DNA of 14,314 bases from Prolixibacteraceae bacterium. Its GTDB lineage: Bacteria; Bacteroidota; Bacteroidia; Bacteroidales; Prolixibacteraceae. Of the stretch, positions 5,539 to 12,631 are shown piece by piece. The position numbers and the translations under genes are program-made. The first letter of the stretch is position 1, and each line of letters begins with the position of its first letter. The notes below the pieces were generated by a model. It made no database searches, was not told where the DNA came from, and saw only the letters and a program-made list of their open reading frames with translations. The stretch covers positions 1-14,314 of the forward strand of contig JAEUSS010000467.1 of assembly GCA_016788685.1 (NCBI GenBank). Reading direction: 5' to 3'.

Positions 5539-8190
5539 TTAAATTACGACGTTCACGATTTTATTCGGAACCACGATAACTTTCTTCGGTGCTTTACCTT
5601 CGAGCCATTTGACCGAGACTTCGTGTGCCAGAACGGCGGCCTCAATTTCGGCTGCCGGAGTTCCGGCCGCAAATTCGAGCTTGAAACGCACTTTGCCGTT
5701 GAACGAAACCGGGTATTCAAACACGTCTTCGGTCAGCATCGCCGGGTCAACTTCAGGCCAGGGTGCGTAGGCCAGCGTTTCGGTATTTCCGTATAGCTGC
5801 CACAACTCTTCGGCGAGGTGCGGGGCGTATGGCGAAAGTATTTTGGCGAATGTTTCGGCCGTTTGTTTGCTTACCTTTCCTTTTTTCAGGGCCAGGTTAT
5901 TGAAAACCATCAAGGCCGATATACCGGTATTGAATTTCATGTTTTCAATGTCGAAAGCCACCTTTTTAATCGTCTGGTGAAGCAGCTTCAGGGTTTCTTT
6001 ATCGTCAGCGACATCCACAATATTCTCCGGATTTCCGAAGAAACGGGCGGCGCGGTTCAGGAAGCCAAAAACACCTTTCACGCCGTTTTCAGCCCAGGGT
6101 TTCACATCGTCGAGCGGCCCCATAAACATTTCGTACAAACGCAGCGAGTCGGCACCGAACTTGGCCACCACATCGTCGGGATTCACCACGTTTTTCAGCG
6201 ATTTCGACATCTTGGCGACAATCTGTGTCAGCTCTTCGCCGGTTTCGGTATGGAAATACTTGCCGTCTTTATCTTCCACCAGGTCGCTGGTAACCCGGCC
6301 TCCGGTGGCTGTCTGGTATGCAAAAGCCAGGATCATTCCCTGGTTAAACAACTTCTGGAACGGTTCGGGAGTTGAAACAATACCCAAATCGAACAACACT
6401 TTATGCCAGAAACGGCTGTATAAAAGGTGCAATACGGCGTGCTCGGCGCCACCTACATAAAGGTCAACCGGCATCCAGTAATTTTCGAGTTTTTTATCGA
6501 AGATCGATTCGTCGTTCTTCGGGTCGATGTAGCGCAGGTAGTACCAGCACGAGCCGGCCCACTGCGGCATGGTGTTGGTTTCGCGGCGGCCCTTGCGCCC
6601 GTTGGCATCGGTTACATACAGCCAGTCGGTAGCGTTAGCCAGCGGCGATTCGCCTCCTTCGCCCGGTTCGTATTTTTCCATCTCCGGAAGTTCAACCGGA
6701 AGGTTATCTTCAACCAGGGTAACTTCGCCGTCTTCCCAGTGAATAACAGGGAAAGGTTCGCCCCAGTAGCGCTGACGGCTGAACAGCCAGTCGCGCAGTT
6801 TGAAGTTGGTGGTCGCTTTACCGATTCCTTTTTCGCCCAGCCATTCGACCACTTTTGCGATGCCCTGCTTTTTGTTCAGGCCATTCAGATCAAGTCCGAT
6901 GGAAGGATTGGCCGAGTTGATGTAAGCGCCGTCTTCGGTCCAGCAGGCTTCGCCAGCCAGCACTTTGGCACGGGTTTCCTCATCGGCACTCTTCGGATCG
7001 AGGATGCAAACAACCGGGATATTGAATTTCTGTGCGAACTCGAAGTCGCGGTTGTCGTGCGCCGGAACAGCCATGATGGCGCCGGTTCCGTAACCCATCA
7101 GCACATAGTCGGCCACCCAGATCGGAATGGGCTGCCCGGTAATCGGGTTGATGGCATTGCGTCCGGTGAAAACCCCGGTTTTATCTTTGGCCAGCTCGGT
7201 GCGGTCCAGATCAGATTTCAGCGAGGCTGCCTGAATATATTTATCAACCAGTTCAGCTTTTTCAGGAGTAACCAATGCTGAAAGCATTGGATGTTCCGGA
7301 GAAACAACCATATAAGTTGCACCGAACAAGGTATCCGGACGGGTGGTGTACACGCGCAGTTTTTCGTCCGATCCTTCGATGGCAAAATCCACTTCAGCAC
7401 CAGTCGATTTCCCGATCCAGTTTTTCTGCATGTCTTTTACGCCTTCCGGCCAATCCAGATCGTCCAGGCCCTGTAACAGGCGTTCGGCATAATGCGGAAT
7501 CCGCAGCAACCATTGTTTCAGGTTCTTTCGGGTTACCTGATGTCCGCATTTTTCGTGTGAGCCATCGGTCAGCACTTCTTCGTTGGCACAAACGGTTTTA
7601 CAAGACTGGCACCACCAAACCTGTGCGTTGTCGTAATAAGCCAGGCGTTTTTTGCCAATGTATTCTTTAACTGCAGCCGCTCCCTGTGCCTGAATATCGG
7701 CCGGAATGGTCAGTTCGCTGATCGGGCGGCCTTTGCCGGTTTCGGCATCAAACCAGGTATTGTATAGTTTGGTGAATATCCACTGAGTCCAGCGGAAATA
7801 TTTCGGATCAGTAGTATTGATTTCGCGGTCCCAGTCGTAGCTCAAACCCAGCGATTTGATCTGGCGGCGGAAATTGTCGCAGTTTTTATTGGTCGTAACG
7901 GCAGGGTGCGTTCCGGTTTGAATGGCATACTGCTCGGCCGGAAGACCGAAAGCGTCCCATCCCATGGGGTGCAGCACGTTGAAGCCTTTCATGCGTTTGT
8001 AACGGCACATGATATCGGTTGCCGTATAACCTTCGGGGTGGCCTACATGCAAGCCCGCTCCGGAAGGATACGGAAACATGTCGAGCACGTAATATTTGGG
8101 TTTTGTAAAGTCGTTTTCGGTTTTGAACGTTTTGTGTTCGTCCCAGTATTGCTGCCATTTCGGCTCAATTTCCCAAAATTTATATTCCAT
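5539..8190 (-). CDS. leuS: Leucyl-tRNA synthetase
   Basis: This is a class I aminoacyl-tRNA synthetase that charges tRNA-Leu in the cytoplasm. From the ATG at 8190 it has 883 residues. The HIGH motif is HVGH (48-51) in [20 protein letters not shown]. Zn-knuckle cysteines are C194, C197, C201 and C215. The CP1 editing domain has the Thr-rich [13 protein letters not shown] (281-293) and [10 protein letters not shown] with the editing Asp at 379. [20 protein letters not shown] closes the insertion. KMSKS is intact at 660-664. The C-terminal domain ends [14 protein letters not shown], as is usual. The frame is open 39 codons further upstream to 8307, but those residues are not family-like and lie upstream of the proposed promoter, so [20 protein letters not shown] is the start. 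A separate promoter and terminator flank the gene. No T-box leader is present; the leader is only about 30 nt. Confidence 0.98.
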   Translation of the reverse strand: MEYKFWEIEPKWQQYWDEHKTFKTENDFTKPKYYVLDMFPYPSGAGLHVGHPEGYTATDIMCRYKRMKGFNVLHPMGWDAFGLPAEQYAIQTGTHPAVTTNKNCDNFRRQIKSLGLSYDWDREINTTDPKYFRWTQWIFTKLYNTWFDAETGKGRPISELTIPADIQAQGAAAVKEYIGKKRLAYYDNAQVWWCQSCKTVCANEEVLTDGSHEKCGHQVTRKNLKQWLLRIPHYAERLLQGLDDLDWPEGVKDMQKNWIGKSTGAEVDFAIEGSDEKLRVYTTRPDTLFGATYMVVSPEHPMLSALVTPEKAELVDKYIQAASLKSDLDRTELAKDKTGVFTGRNAINPITGQPIPIWVADYVLMGYGTGAIMAVPAHDNRDFEFAQKFNIPVVCILDPKSADEETRAKVLAGEACWTEDGAYINSANPSIGLDLNGLNKKQGIAKVVEWLGEKGIGKATTNFKLRDWLFSRQRYWGEPFPVIHWEDGEVTLVEDNLPVELPEMEKYEPGEGGESPLANATDWLYVTDANGRKGRRETNTMPQWAGSCWYYLRYIDPKNDESIFDKKLENYWMPVDLYVGGAEHAVLHLLYSRFWHKVLFDLGIVSTPEPFQKLFNQGMILAFAYQTATGGRVTSDLVEDKDGKYFHTETGEELTQIVAKMSKSLKNVVNPDDVVAKFGADSLRLYEMFMGPLDDVKPWAENGVKGVFGFLNRAARFFGNPENIVDVADDKETLKLLHQTIKKVAFDIENMKFNTGISALMVFNNLALKKGKVSKQTAETFAKILSPYAPHLAEELWQLYGNTETLAYAPWPEVDPAMLTEDVFEYPVSFNGKVRFKLEFAAGTPAAEIEAAVLAHEVSVKWLEGKAPKKVIVVPNKIVNVVI

Positions 8191-8226
8191 TTTATGTGAG
8201 TGATTAAGGTTCTTGACAATGAGCCG

Positions 8227-8256
8227 CAAAGATAACAAGAAAGTTGCAAGATGAAA
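8227..8256 (-). promoter_or_regulatory. leuS promoter (-7 and imperfect -33)
   Basis: On the minus strand TATCTTTG (8227-8234) is an exact Bacteroidota -7 box. TTTC (8253-8256) stands 18 bp upstream in place of the -33 TTTG. The predicted leader to the ATG at 8190 is about 30 nt, which excludes the longer 8307 start. The same eight-base -7 box occurs in front of the toxin-antitoxin operon. Confidence 0.65.
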
Positions 8257-8382
8257 GGCGGGATAAGGTGATTTGTGTTCTTTCCTGCTGCGGAGACTTT
8301 GAGCCATCCGGTCATCCGGAGAAAAATGAACCTTTCGCTCCGCTTTAACGTTCCACCATCAAAACAATTAAAAACAGAAGTT

Positions 8383-9273
8383 ATGAAATTTGTTGTAACA
8401 GGTTCATTGGGAAACATCAGCAAGCCACTTGCTGAGCGGTTGGTTGCTGCCGGACACACGGTGACCGTGGTGAGCAGCAATGCTAAAAAAATAGCACAAA
8501 TTCAAGCCCTGGGCGCCCGACCGGCCATTGGTTCGGTTGAAGACGTCGAATTCCTGACTAAAACTTTCTCAGGGGCTCATGCAGTTTACACCATGGTGCC
8601 TCCTCATTTTGGAGCCGCCGACTGGAAAAAATACATTGCCGGGATTGGAGCAAACTACGCTGCCGCCATTCAAGCTTCAGGAGTAAAAAATGTAGTGAAT
8701 TTGAGCAGTATGGGCGCTCACATGGCAGAAGGATGCGGCCCGGTGAGCGGCTTGTTCTTTGTGGAGAAAGCCCTGAACGCTTTGGAAGGCGTTAATGTGA
8801 AACACCTCCGCCCCGGATTTTTCTATCCCAACTTCCTGGGAAATGCCGGAATGGCTAAACACATGGGCATTATCGGCGGAAACTACGGCGAAGGAGCCAG
8901 CCTGGTTTTGGTTCACCCCAACGATATTGCAGAAGTAGCCGCAGAAGAATTGCAGAAACTGACATTCGAAGGCAAGAGCATCCGGTACATTGTCAGCGAT
9001 GAAAAAACCACCGATGAAGTAGCCGCTATTCTGGGTAAAGCAATTGGAAAACCCGAGCTTCCGTGGGTTAATTTTAAAGATGAAGATACGTTGGCCGGAT
9101 TACTTCAGGCCGGAATACCCGAAGAGATCGCTAAAAACTACACTGAAATGGGAAGAGCCATGCGGAGCGGCGAGATGGACTCGGACTATCTGAAAAATAA
9201 GCCCGCCGTTTTCGGGAAGACAAAATTCGAGGCTTTCGCCCCGGTTTTTGCCGCTGTTTACGCGCAAGCCTGA
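8383..9273 (+). CDS. NmrA-like NAD(P)-binding Rossmann protein
   Basis: This 296-residue protein is of the atypical short-chain dehydrogenase/NmrA type. The N-terminal strand-turn-helix is KFVVTGSLGNISKPLAERLV. Its dinucleotide loop is GSLGNIS (7-13), with Ser13 where GxxGxxG normally has Gly. VVSSNAKKIAQIQALGARPA follows the second strand, and NLSSMGAHMAEG (106-117) sits where the active-site Ser region of reductases would be, without the YxxxK pair. Relatives include NAD(P)H:quinone or azo-type reductases and redox sensors; the substrate cannot be told. The frame opens further upstream (8275), but the ATG at 8383 gives the family-typical N-terminus. The leader holds CATCCGG twice (8305-8311 and 8313-8319). 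Transcription is divergent from leuS and convergent with the hexosaminidase, and a two-part hairpin region follows the stop. Confidence 0.9.
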   Translation: MKFVVTGSLGNISKPLAERLVAAGHTVTVVSSNAKKIAQIQALGARPAIGSVEDVEFLTKTFSGAHAVYTMVPPHFGAADWKKYIAGIGANYAAAIQASGVKNVVNLSSMGAHMAEGCGPVSGLFFVEKALNALEGVNVKHLRPGFFYPNFLGNAGMAKHMGIIGGNYGEGASLVLVHPNDIAEVAAEELQKLTFEGKSIRYIVSDEKTTDEVAAILGKAIGKPELPWVNFKDEDTLAGLLQAGIPEEIAKNYTEMGRAMRSGEMDSDYLKNKPAVFGKTKFEAFAPVFAAVYAQA

Positions 9274-9274
9274 T

Positions 9275-9317
9275 TTGCTGATCAGCGGATGACTTCAAGT
9301 CGCCCGCTGACCAGCAA
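9275..9317. repeat. 14-bp inverted repeat after the NmrA-like gene
   Basis: TTGCTGATCAGCGG (9275-9288) is complementary to CCGCTGACCAGCAA (9304-9317) with one mismatch. The 15-nt loop contains the palindrome GACTTCAAGTC (9291-9301). It starts 2 bp after the stop codon and runs straight into the next hairpin, so it may be part of a compound terminator. Confidence 0.7.
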
Positions 9318-9364
9318 TATGAAACAAGAAACGCTCCTTTCCCGGAGCGTTTCTTGTTTCATAT
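9317..9364. terminator. Bidirectional terminator between convergent genes (21-bp perfect stem)
   Basis: The arm 9317-9337 is perfectly complementary to 9344-9364 around a 6-nt loop (TTTCCC). The GC-rich part (ACGCTCC/GGAGCGT) is next to the loop, and the outer arms are T-rich on each strand (TTTCTTGTTTCAT), giving a U-rich tail in both directions. It ends 9 bp before the stop codon of the convergent hexosaminidase gene, so it suits both genes. Confidence 0.85.
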
Positions 9365-9373
9365 ATTGTCTGC

Positions 9374-10951
9374 TTATTTCTGTTTTTGTGCATCCCACGG
9401 TACCAATTTCGAAGGATAGAAATTGATGTTCTGCGCTTTCATCCGCTCGCCGTGATCGGCCAGACGAACTTTATAGTTGTCCCAGTTTCGCTGTTCCACC
9501 GGAGTCCAGCCAATTTCGGCATAACCAAGTAAACGCGGGAAGATCAGGTATTCGGCTTCCTGGCGGTTTGAGACTGTTTCTGACCAAAGCGGAGCTTCGA
9601 TACCATAGATATTTTCCTTTTTAATTTCAGGCTCAAGAGCTGCCGGATCCCAGTTGTAACCCCGGTCAACTTCGATATAAGCTGCCCAATGCAGTCCGTA
9701 AGTGCTTGTTGAGTCGTACTTCATATCCAGGTAAGCATATTTGGCCGGTGACATCAGCACCTTTGCCCCCTGAGCAATACCTTTTTTTGCATTCTCAGCT
9801 TTGTCCCAGTATTGAACAATGGTATTGGGTTTTAAAGTTGCCAGGGCAATTTCGTCCCATCCCAATACTTTTTTACCATGAGCTTCAACCATATCCTGCA
9901 CCCGGTTGATAAACGGAATGTAATCTTCAATTTTGGTAGCCAGCGATTCGTCGCCGCCAATATGAATGTACTCGCCGGGAGTTAATGCAGCCAGTTCACG
10001 GATAACATCGTCGATAAATTTATAGGTAATCTCTTTGTTAGTGCAGAGGCTGCTAAAACCAACTTCAGTTCCGGTATACAATTCAGGAGCTTTTCCGTTG
10101 CAATTCAATTCGGGATATGAAGCCAGTGCGGCATTGGTATGTCCCGGCATATCGATTTCAGGAACGATGGTAATGTAACGATCCTGTGCATATTTGACGA
10201 TATCGGCATATTGTTCCTGCGAATAATATCCGCCTTCGCCGCCGCCAACTTCGGTTTTTCCGCCATGGGCAGTCAGGTTAGGCCACGATTTGATCTCGAT
10301 ACGCCATCCCTGATCATCAGACAAATGCATGTGCAAAGCATTCATTTTATAGTAAGCCAGCTGATCGATCAGATTTTTAACGTCTTCCACTTCGAAAAAA
10401 TGACGTGCCACATCGAGCATTGAACCACGGTAACCATAGGCCGGGTAGTCGCGGATCACTCCGGTAGCAATCTTCCACGGGCCATTCTGAACCGAAGCGA
10501 GCTCAACTTTAGCAGGCAAAACCTGGCGAATAGTCTGAATACCATTAAATAACCCGGCAGGTTTGTTGGCAACCAGGCTCACCAGTTTGTCGGTAATGGT
10601 TAGTTCGTAACCTTCATCACCCAATTCGCTGTCATCTCCTGAAATCGACAGGAAAATGTTTCCCGGTCCGGGAACTTCGGTGCTTGTTTTCACTTCAATG
10701 CCAAGTCCGGTTGAAGGATTCAGCTTGTCAGCCAAATATTGACCGATTTGTTTCAGTTCTGCAGATTCTCCCTGCACATAAATGTCGGTTTGATCCGTCA
10801 GGTCAAATGAACTTCCTGTTGCAACTACCGATACTGGTTTAGGAATAATATTCTCTTTGGAAAGATCCGTTGGTTTGCACCCTGTTTGAGAAAGCGCCGC
10901 GGCCAGGACCAGACCTGCGAACACCATGCCTCTAATTTTGCTTTGTTTCAT
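9374..10951 (-). CDS. Secreted beta-N-acetylhexosaminidase, GH20 lipoprotein
   Basis: This 525-residue protein removes terminal GlcNAc or GalNAc residues from glycans, chitin fragments or peptidoglycan pieces by GH20 substrate-assisted catalysis. A lipoprotein signal (MKQSKIRGMVFAGLVLAAAL, then SQTGC with Cys25) places it in the periplasm or on the surface. Residues about 35-165 form the GH20b accessory domain. The TIM barrel starts at YRGSMLDVARHFFEVEDVKN (R175), continues with MHLSDDQGWRIEIKSWP and VPEIDMPGHTNAALASYP, and carries the catalytic pair in HIGGDES (D334, E335). The Trp pocket motifs LGWDEI and VQYWDKA follow. All key residues are present and the length is normal for a bacterial GH20. 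It is the second gene after the TIGR04076 gene, with a 27-bp gap and no terminator between them, so they are probably co-transcribed. The natural substrate cannot be told. Confidence 0.96.
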   Translation of the reverse strand: MKQSKIRGMVFAGLVLAAALSQTGCKPTDLSKENIIPKPVSVVATGSSFDLTDQTDIYVQGESAELKQIGQYLADKLNPSTGLGIEVKTSTEVPGPGNIFLSISGDDSELGDEGYELTITDKLVSLVANKPAGLFNGIQTIRQVLPAKVELASVQNGPWKIATGVIRDYPAYGYRGSMLDVARHFFEVEDVKNLIDQLAYYKMNALHMHLSDDQGWRIEIKSWPNLTAHGGKTEVGGGEGGYYSQEQYADIVKYAQDRYITIVPEIDMPGHTNAALASYPELNCNGKAPELYTGTEVGFSSLCTNKEITYKFIDDVIRELAALTPGEYIHIGGDESLATKIEDYIPFINRVQDMVEAHGKKVLGWDEIALATLKPNTIVQYWDKAENAKKGIAQGAKVLMSPAKYAYLDMKYDSTSTYGLHWAAYIEVDRGYNWDPAALEPEIKKENIYGIEAPLWSETVSNRQEAEYLIFPRLLGYAEIGWTPVEQRNWDNYKVRLADHGERMKAQNINFYPSKLVPWDAQKQK

Positions 10952-10978
10952 GATTTTAAGATTGGTTTTATATTTATT

Positions 10979-11293
10979 CTACGCTTTAATCTTTTCAATT
11001 TTAAATACGACAGGCATCAGCCCGTCCGAACAGCTTGCAATTGCCACGCCCTCCTGTTTGATCCAGGGGAAACTTCCGCCAAACATGATGGTTGTAATAT
11101 CTTTCCGGATATCGCCCCAGGCCCAGGAGCAGAATCCCTCCGGAATCTGATTCTGATCCTCCACAATAAATTCCTGTCCAACCACTAACAAAGGGCAGCC
11201 CAGACAATGTTCTGACAAGTTCAGTGCACAATACTCGTCTGCCAACTCTTTATTAAAAATCTTCTTCAGCACGGTAATCTTACACTTTTCCAT
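10979..11293 (-). CDS. TIGR04076-family small Cys-rich protein
   Basis: This 104-residue cytoplasmic protein is recognised by its start MEKCKITVLKKIFNKELADE and the conserved block PEGFCSWAWGDIRKDITTIM, then FGGSFPWIKQEG and CSDGLMPVVFKI. Six cysteines (4, 22, 30, 33, 55, 88) include a CLGC pair that could bind a metal, perhaps iron-sulfur or zinc; that is inference. The family has no established function that I know of. No signal peptide or membrane segment is seen. It is the first gene of a probable two-gene unit with the exported hexosaminidase, an unexpected pairing since one acts outside and the other inside the cell. The 246-bp region upstream carries a palindrome that could be an operator. 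Confidence 0.88.
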   Translation of the reverse strand: MEKCKITVLKKIFNKELADEYCALNLSEHCLGCPLLVVGQEFIVEDQNQIPEGFCSWAWGDIRKDITTIMFGGSFPWIKQEGVAIASCSDGLMPVVFKIEKIKA

Positions 11294-11387
11294 AATCTGT
11301 ATTTTAGGAATGAATATACCAGCGCATGCAATTTACCCCAAATAATTCAGGAATTAAACTCCTGCCGGATAAACTTTTCATTCTACT

Positions 11388-11402
11388 TAGTCGATACGAC
11401 TA
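11388..11402. promoter_or_regulatory. 15-bp palindrome upstream of the TIGR04076/hexosaminidase unit
   Basis: TAGTCGATACGACTA is a perfect 6-bp inverted repeat with a 3-bp centre, 95 bp upstream of the ATG at 11293. Its size and position fit a dimeric regulator site. A weaker CAGGA/TCCTG repeat lies at 11348-11364. No clear -7/-33 pair was recognised nearby, so the operator role is a guess. Confidence 0.4.
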
Positions 11403-11539
11403 TTCCAATTTTAATCTATGATTCTGTTACACATCGTTTTTATCGTTGCAACCTGAATCAAATGAAATATCTTTTCTCTGAGCTGCACTAAAAAAAAAAA
11501 TCAAAAATAGTGTTTTAGCAATAACTGGCTCCAGATATT

Positions 11540-12478
11540 TTAGTCACTAAAAATCCAACGGGCTTTATAAATTTTAAATCCATGGGCACGAAATACGACC
11601 CGTCCATCTTCGTTCACCAAGTGATCAGACCACCACTCTTCGGTAGGACAAAGCATAATTGTTCCGCAGGAGGCATTGGAAATGCTTTTTATGGCCGGGA
11701 AACGATAAATCGGTTTCGCAGTATTATCATTCAGGTCGTACATCCACACCTGGTCGTTAGTAGTAAGCCAAAGCAAATCCTCTTCTCCGTCGACAGGATA
11801 TAAGTCGTGCGAAGAGATAAACCGTTCGCCATTCGGAAGCGCATCAATCACGGTATGATTATTCAGTAAGGGCTTCAATTTTTGACCATTATAATCATAG
11901 GTATGCATCACATGGGTTGCCGTATAAAGTTTATTCCGCCTGGTGTCCCAATAAACGTTGTGGGCAGCCGGAAGCTCATATTTAGCGACCATTTCCCCGA
12001 ATCCAGCAACCGTATCGGCAGCGAATGTAGCCAGGATTCCATCGGCAGAAGATGCTGTAACAATATTGCCATCAGGGAGTAATGTTGCCGAATGTGGGTT
12101 CACCCCGGCATAGCCGTAAAATAATACTTTCCTGTCAGCAATTCGAATAAGGGCAACAGCTCCGCCGGAGGCGGTCATCAGGATGCATGTGTTGTTATAT
12201 ACGGGTTTCACTTCGCTGGGATTACTAAACCAACGTTTTCGTTCCTGGGGGATTTTTCCCATGGAAGGATTCCATTCCCATATATTTTTTTGCGAACTGG
12301 CATCAGCAATAACAATTGAAGCATTGGCCTGATTGGTCATTACAATTGCATAGGGTGGCAATTTAAAGTCTTCGTCCGGCATGGTATCCATTCTGTTATT
12401 CTCTGCACAACTGCAATAAAACAGTCCAAGACAGACAAATAAAAAAACAGTACGATATTGATTCAGTGTATTATTCAT
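11540..12478 (-). CDS. Exported probable beta-propeller lipoprotein (possibly DUF6528)
   Basis: From the ATG at 12478 this is a 312-residue protein with a lipoprotein signal (NQYRTVFLFVCLGLFYCSC, lipid Cys probably Cys24). The frame also opens at 12508, but that start would put ten extra residues before the signal. The mature part shows a repeated short-strand pattern: IVMTNQANASIVIADASSQK, then WEWNPSMG, CILMTASGGAVALIRIADRK, LLPDGNIVTASSADGILATF, DALPNGERFISSHDLYP, and LLWLTTNDQVWMYDLNDN. This repetition, with Asp-Gly turns, indicates a beta-propeller. It resembles the Bacteroidota family DUF6528, an identification from memory that is moderately secure. No catalytic residues are evident; binding of a sugar or protein is the usual guess. 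It lies downstream of the BACON protein, with a long hairpin between them. Confidence 0.75.
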   Translation of the reverse strand: MNNTLNQYRTVFLFVCLGLFYCSCAENNRMDTMPDEDFKLPPYAIVMTNQANASIVIADASSQKNIWEWNPSMGKIPQERKRWFSNPSEVKPVYNNTCILMTASGGAVALIRIADRKVLFYGYAGVNPHSATLLPDGNIVTASSADGILATFAADTVAGFGEMVAKYELPAAHNVYWDTRRNKLYTATHVMHTYDYNGQKLKPLLNNHTVIDALPNGERFISSHDLYPVDGEEDLLWLTTNDQVWMYDLNDNTAKPIYRFPAIKSISNASCGTIMLCPTEEWWSDHLVNEDGRVVFRAHGFKIYKARWIFSD

Positions 12479-12543
12479 TGAGATGAAAACACATATAAAT
12501 GATTCCAAAAGGTTTTATTCTTTGTTCGTTCGCCTAAATTAAA

Positions 12544-12603
12544 ACAACCCTGTAAAACACTGTTTTTCAAACTTTGAGATTTCACAGCATTTTACAGAGT
12601 TGT
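12544..12603 (-). terminator. Two-tier hairpin, probable terminator of the BACON-protein gene
   Basis: The 20-bp arms 12544-12563 and 12584-12603 pair at 17 of 20 positions around a 20-nt loop. The loop itself contains the 11-bp palindrome TCAAACTTTGA (12567-12577). On the minus strand the stem is followed by TTTTAATTT and lies 28 bp past the stop at 12632, which fits a terminator. The leader of the downstream lipoprotein gene also begins here. Confidence 0.65.
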
Positions 12604-12631
12604 CAACTATTCTGAATTACGGTTTAGCTAT

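Noticed and set aside
6427..7281. 284-residue + strand frame
   Set aside because: It lies entirely antisense to leuS, whose motifs are complete. The long open frame results from codon bias on the opposite strand.
8191..8307. N-terminal extension of leuS by 39 residues
   Set aside because: The extra residues do not resemble the family, and the proposed promoter at 8227-8256 lies within this stretch.
8191..8382. T-box or leader-peptide attenuator for leuS
   Set aside because: The predicted leuS leader is about 30 nt, too short, and no run of Leu codons or terminator stem is present.
11490..11545. Terminator of the propeller-lipoprotein gene using the T11 run on the minus strand
   Set aside because: The only nearby stem (CTGG/CCAG at 11525-11534) has a 2-nt loop and is about 25 bp from the T-run. 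The palindrome TTTTAGTCACTAAAA at 11538-11552 overlaps the stop codon and is all AT-rich. Neither makes a convincing terminator.
11882..12082. Small + strand frames across the lipoprotein and BACON genes
   Set aside because: They are antisense to coding sequence with signal peptide and domain structure and have no features of their own.
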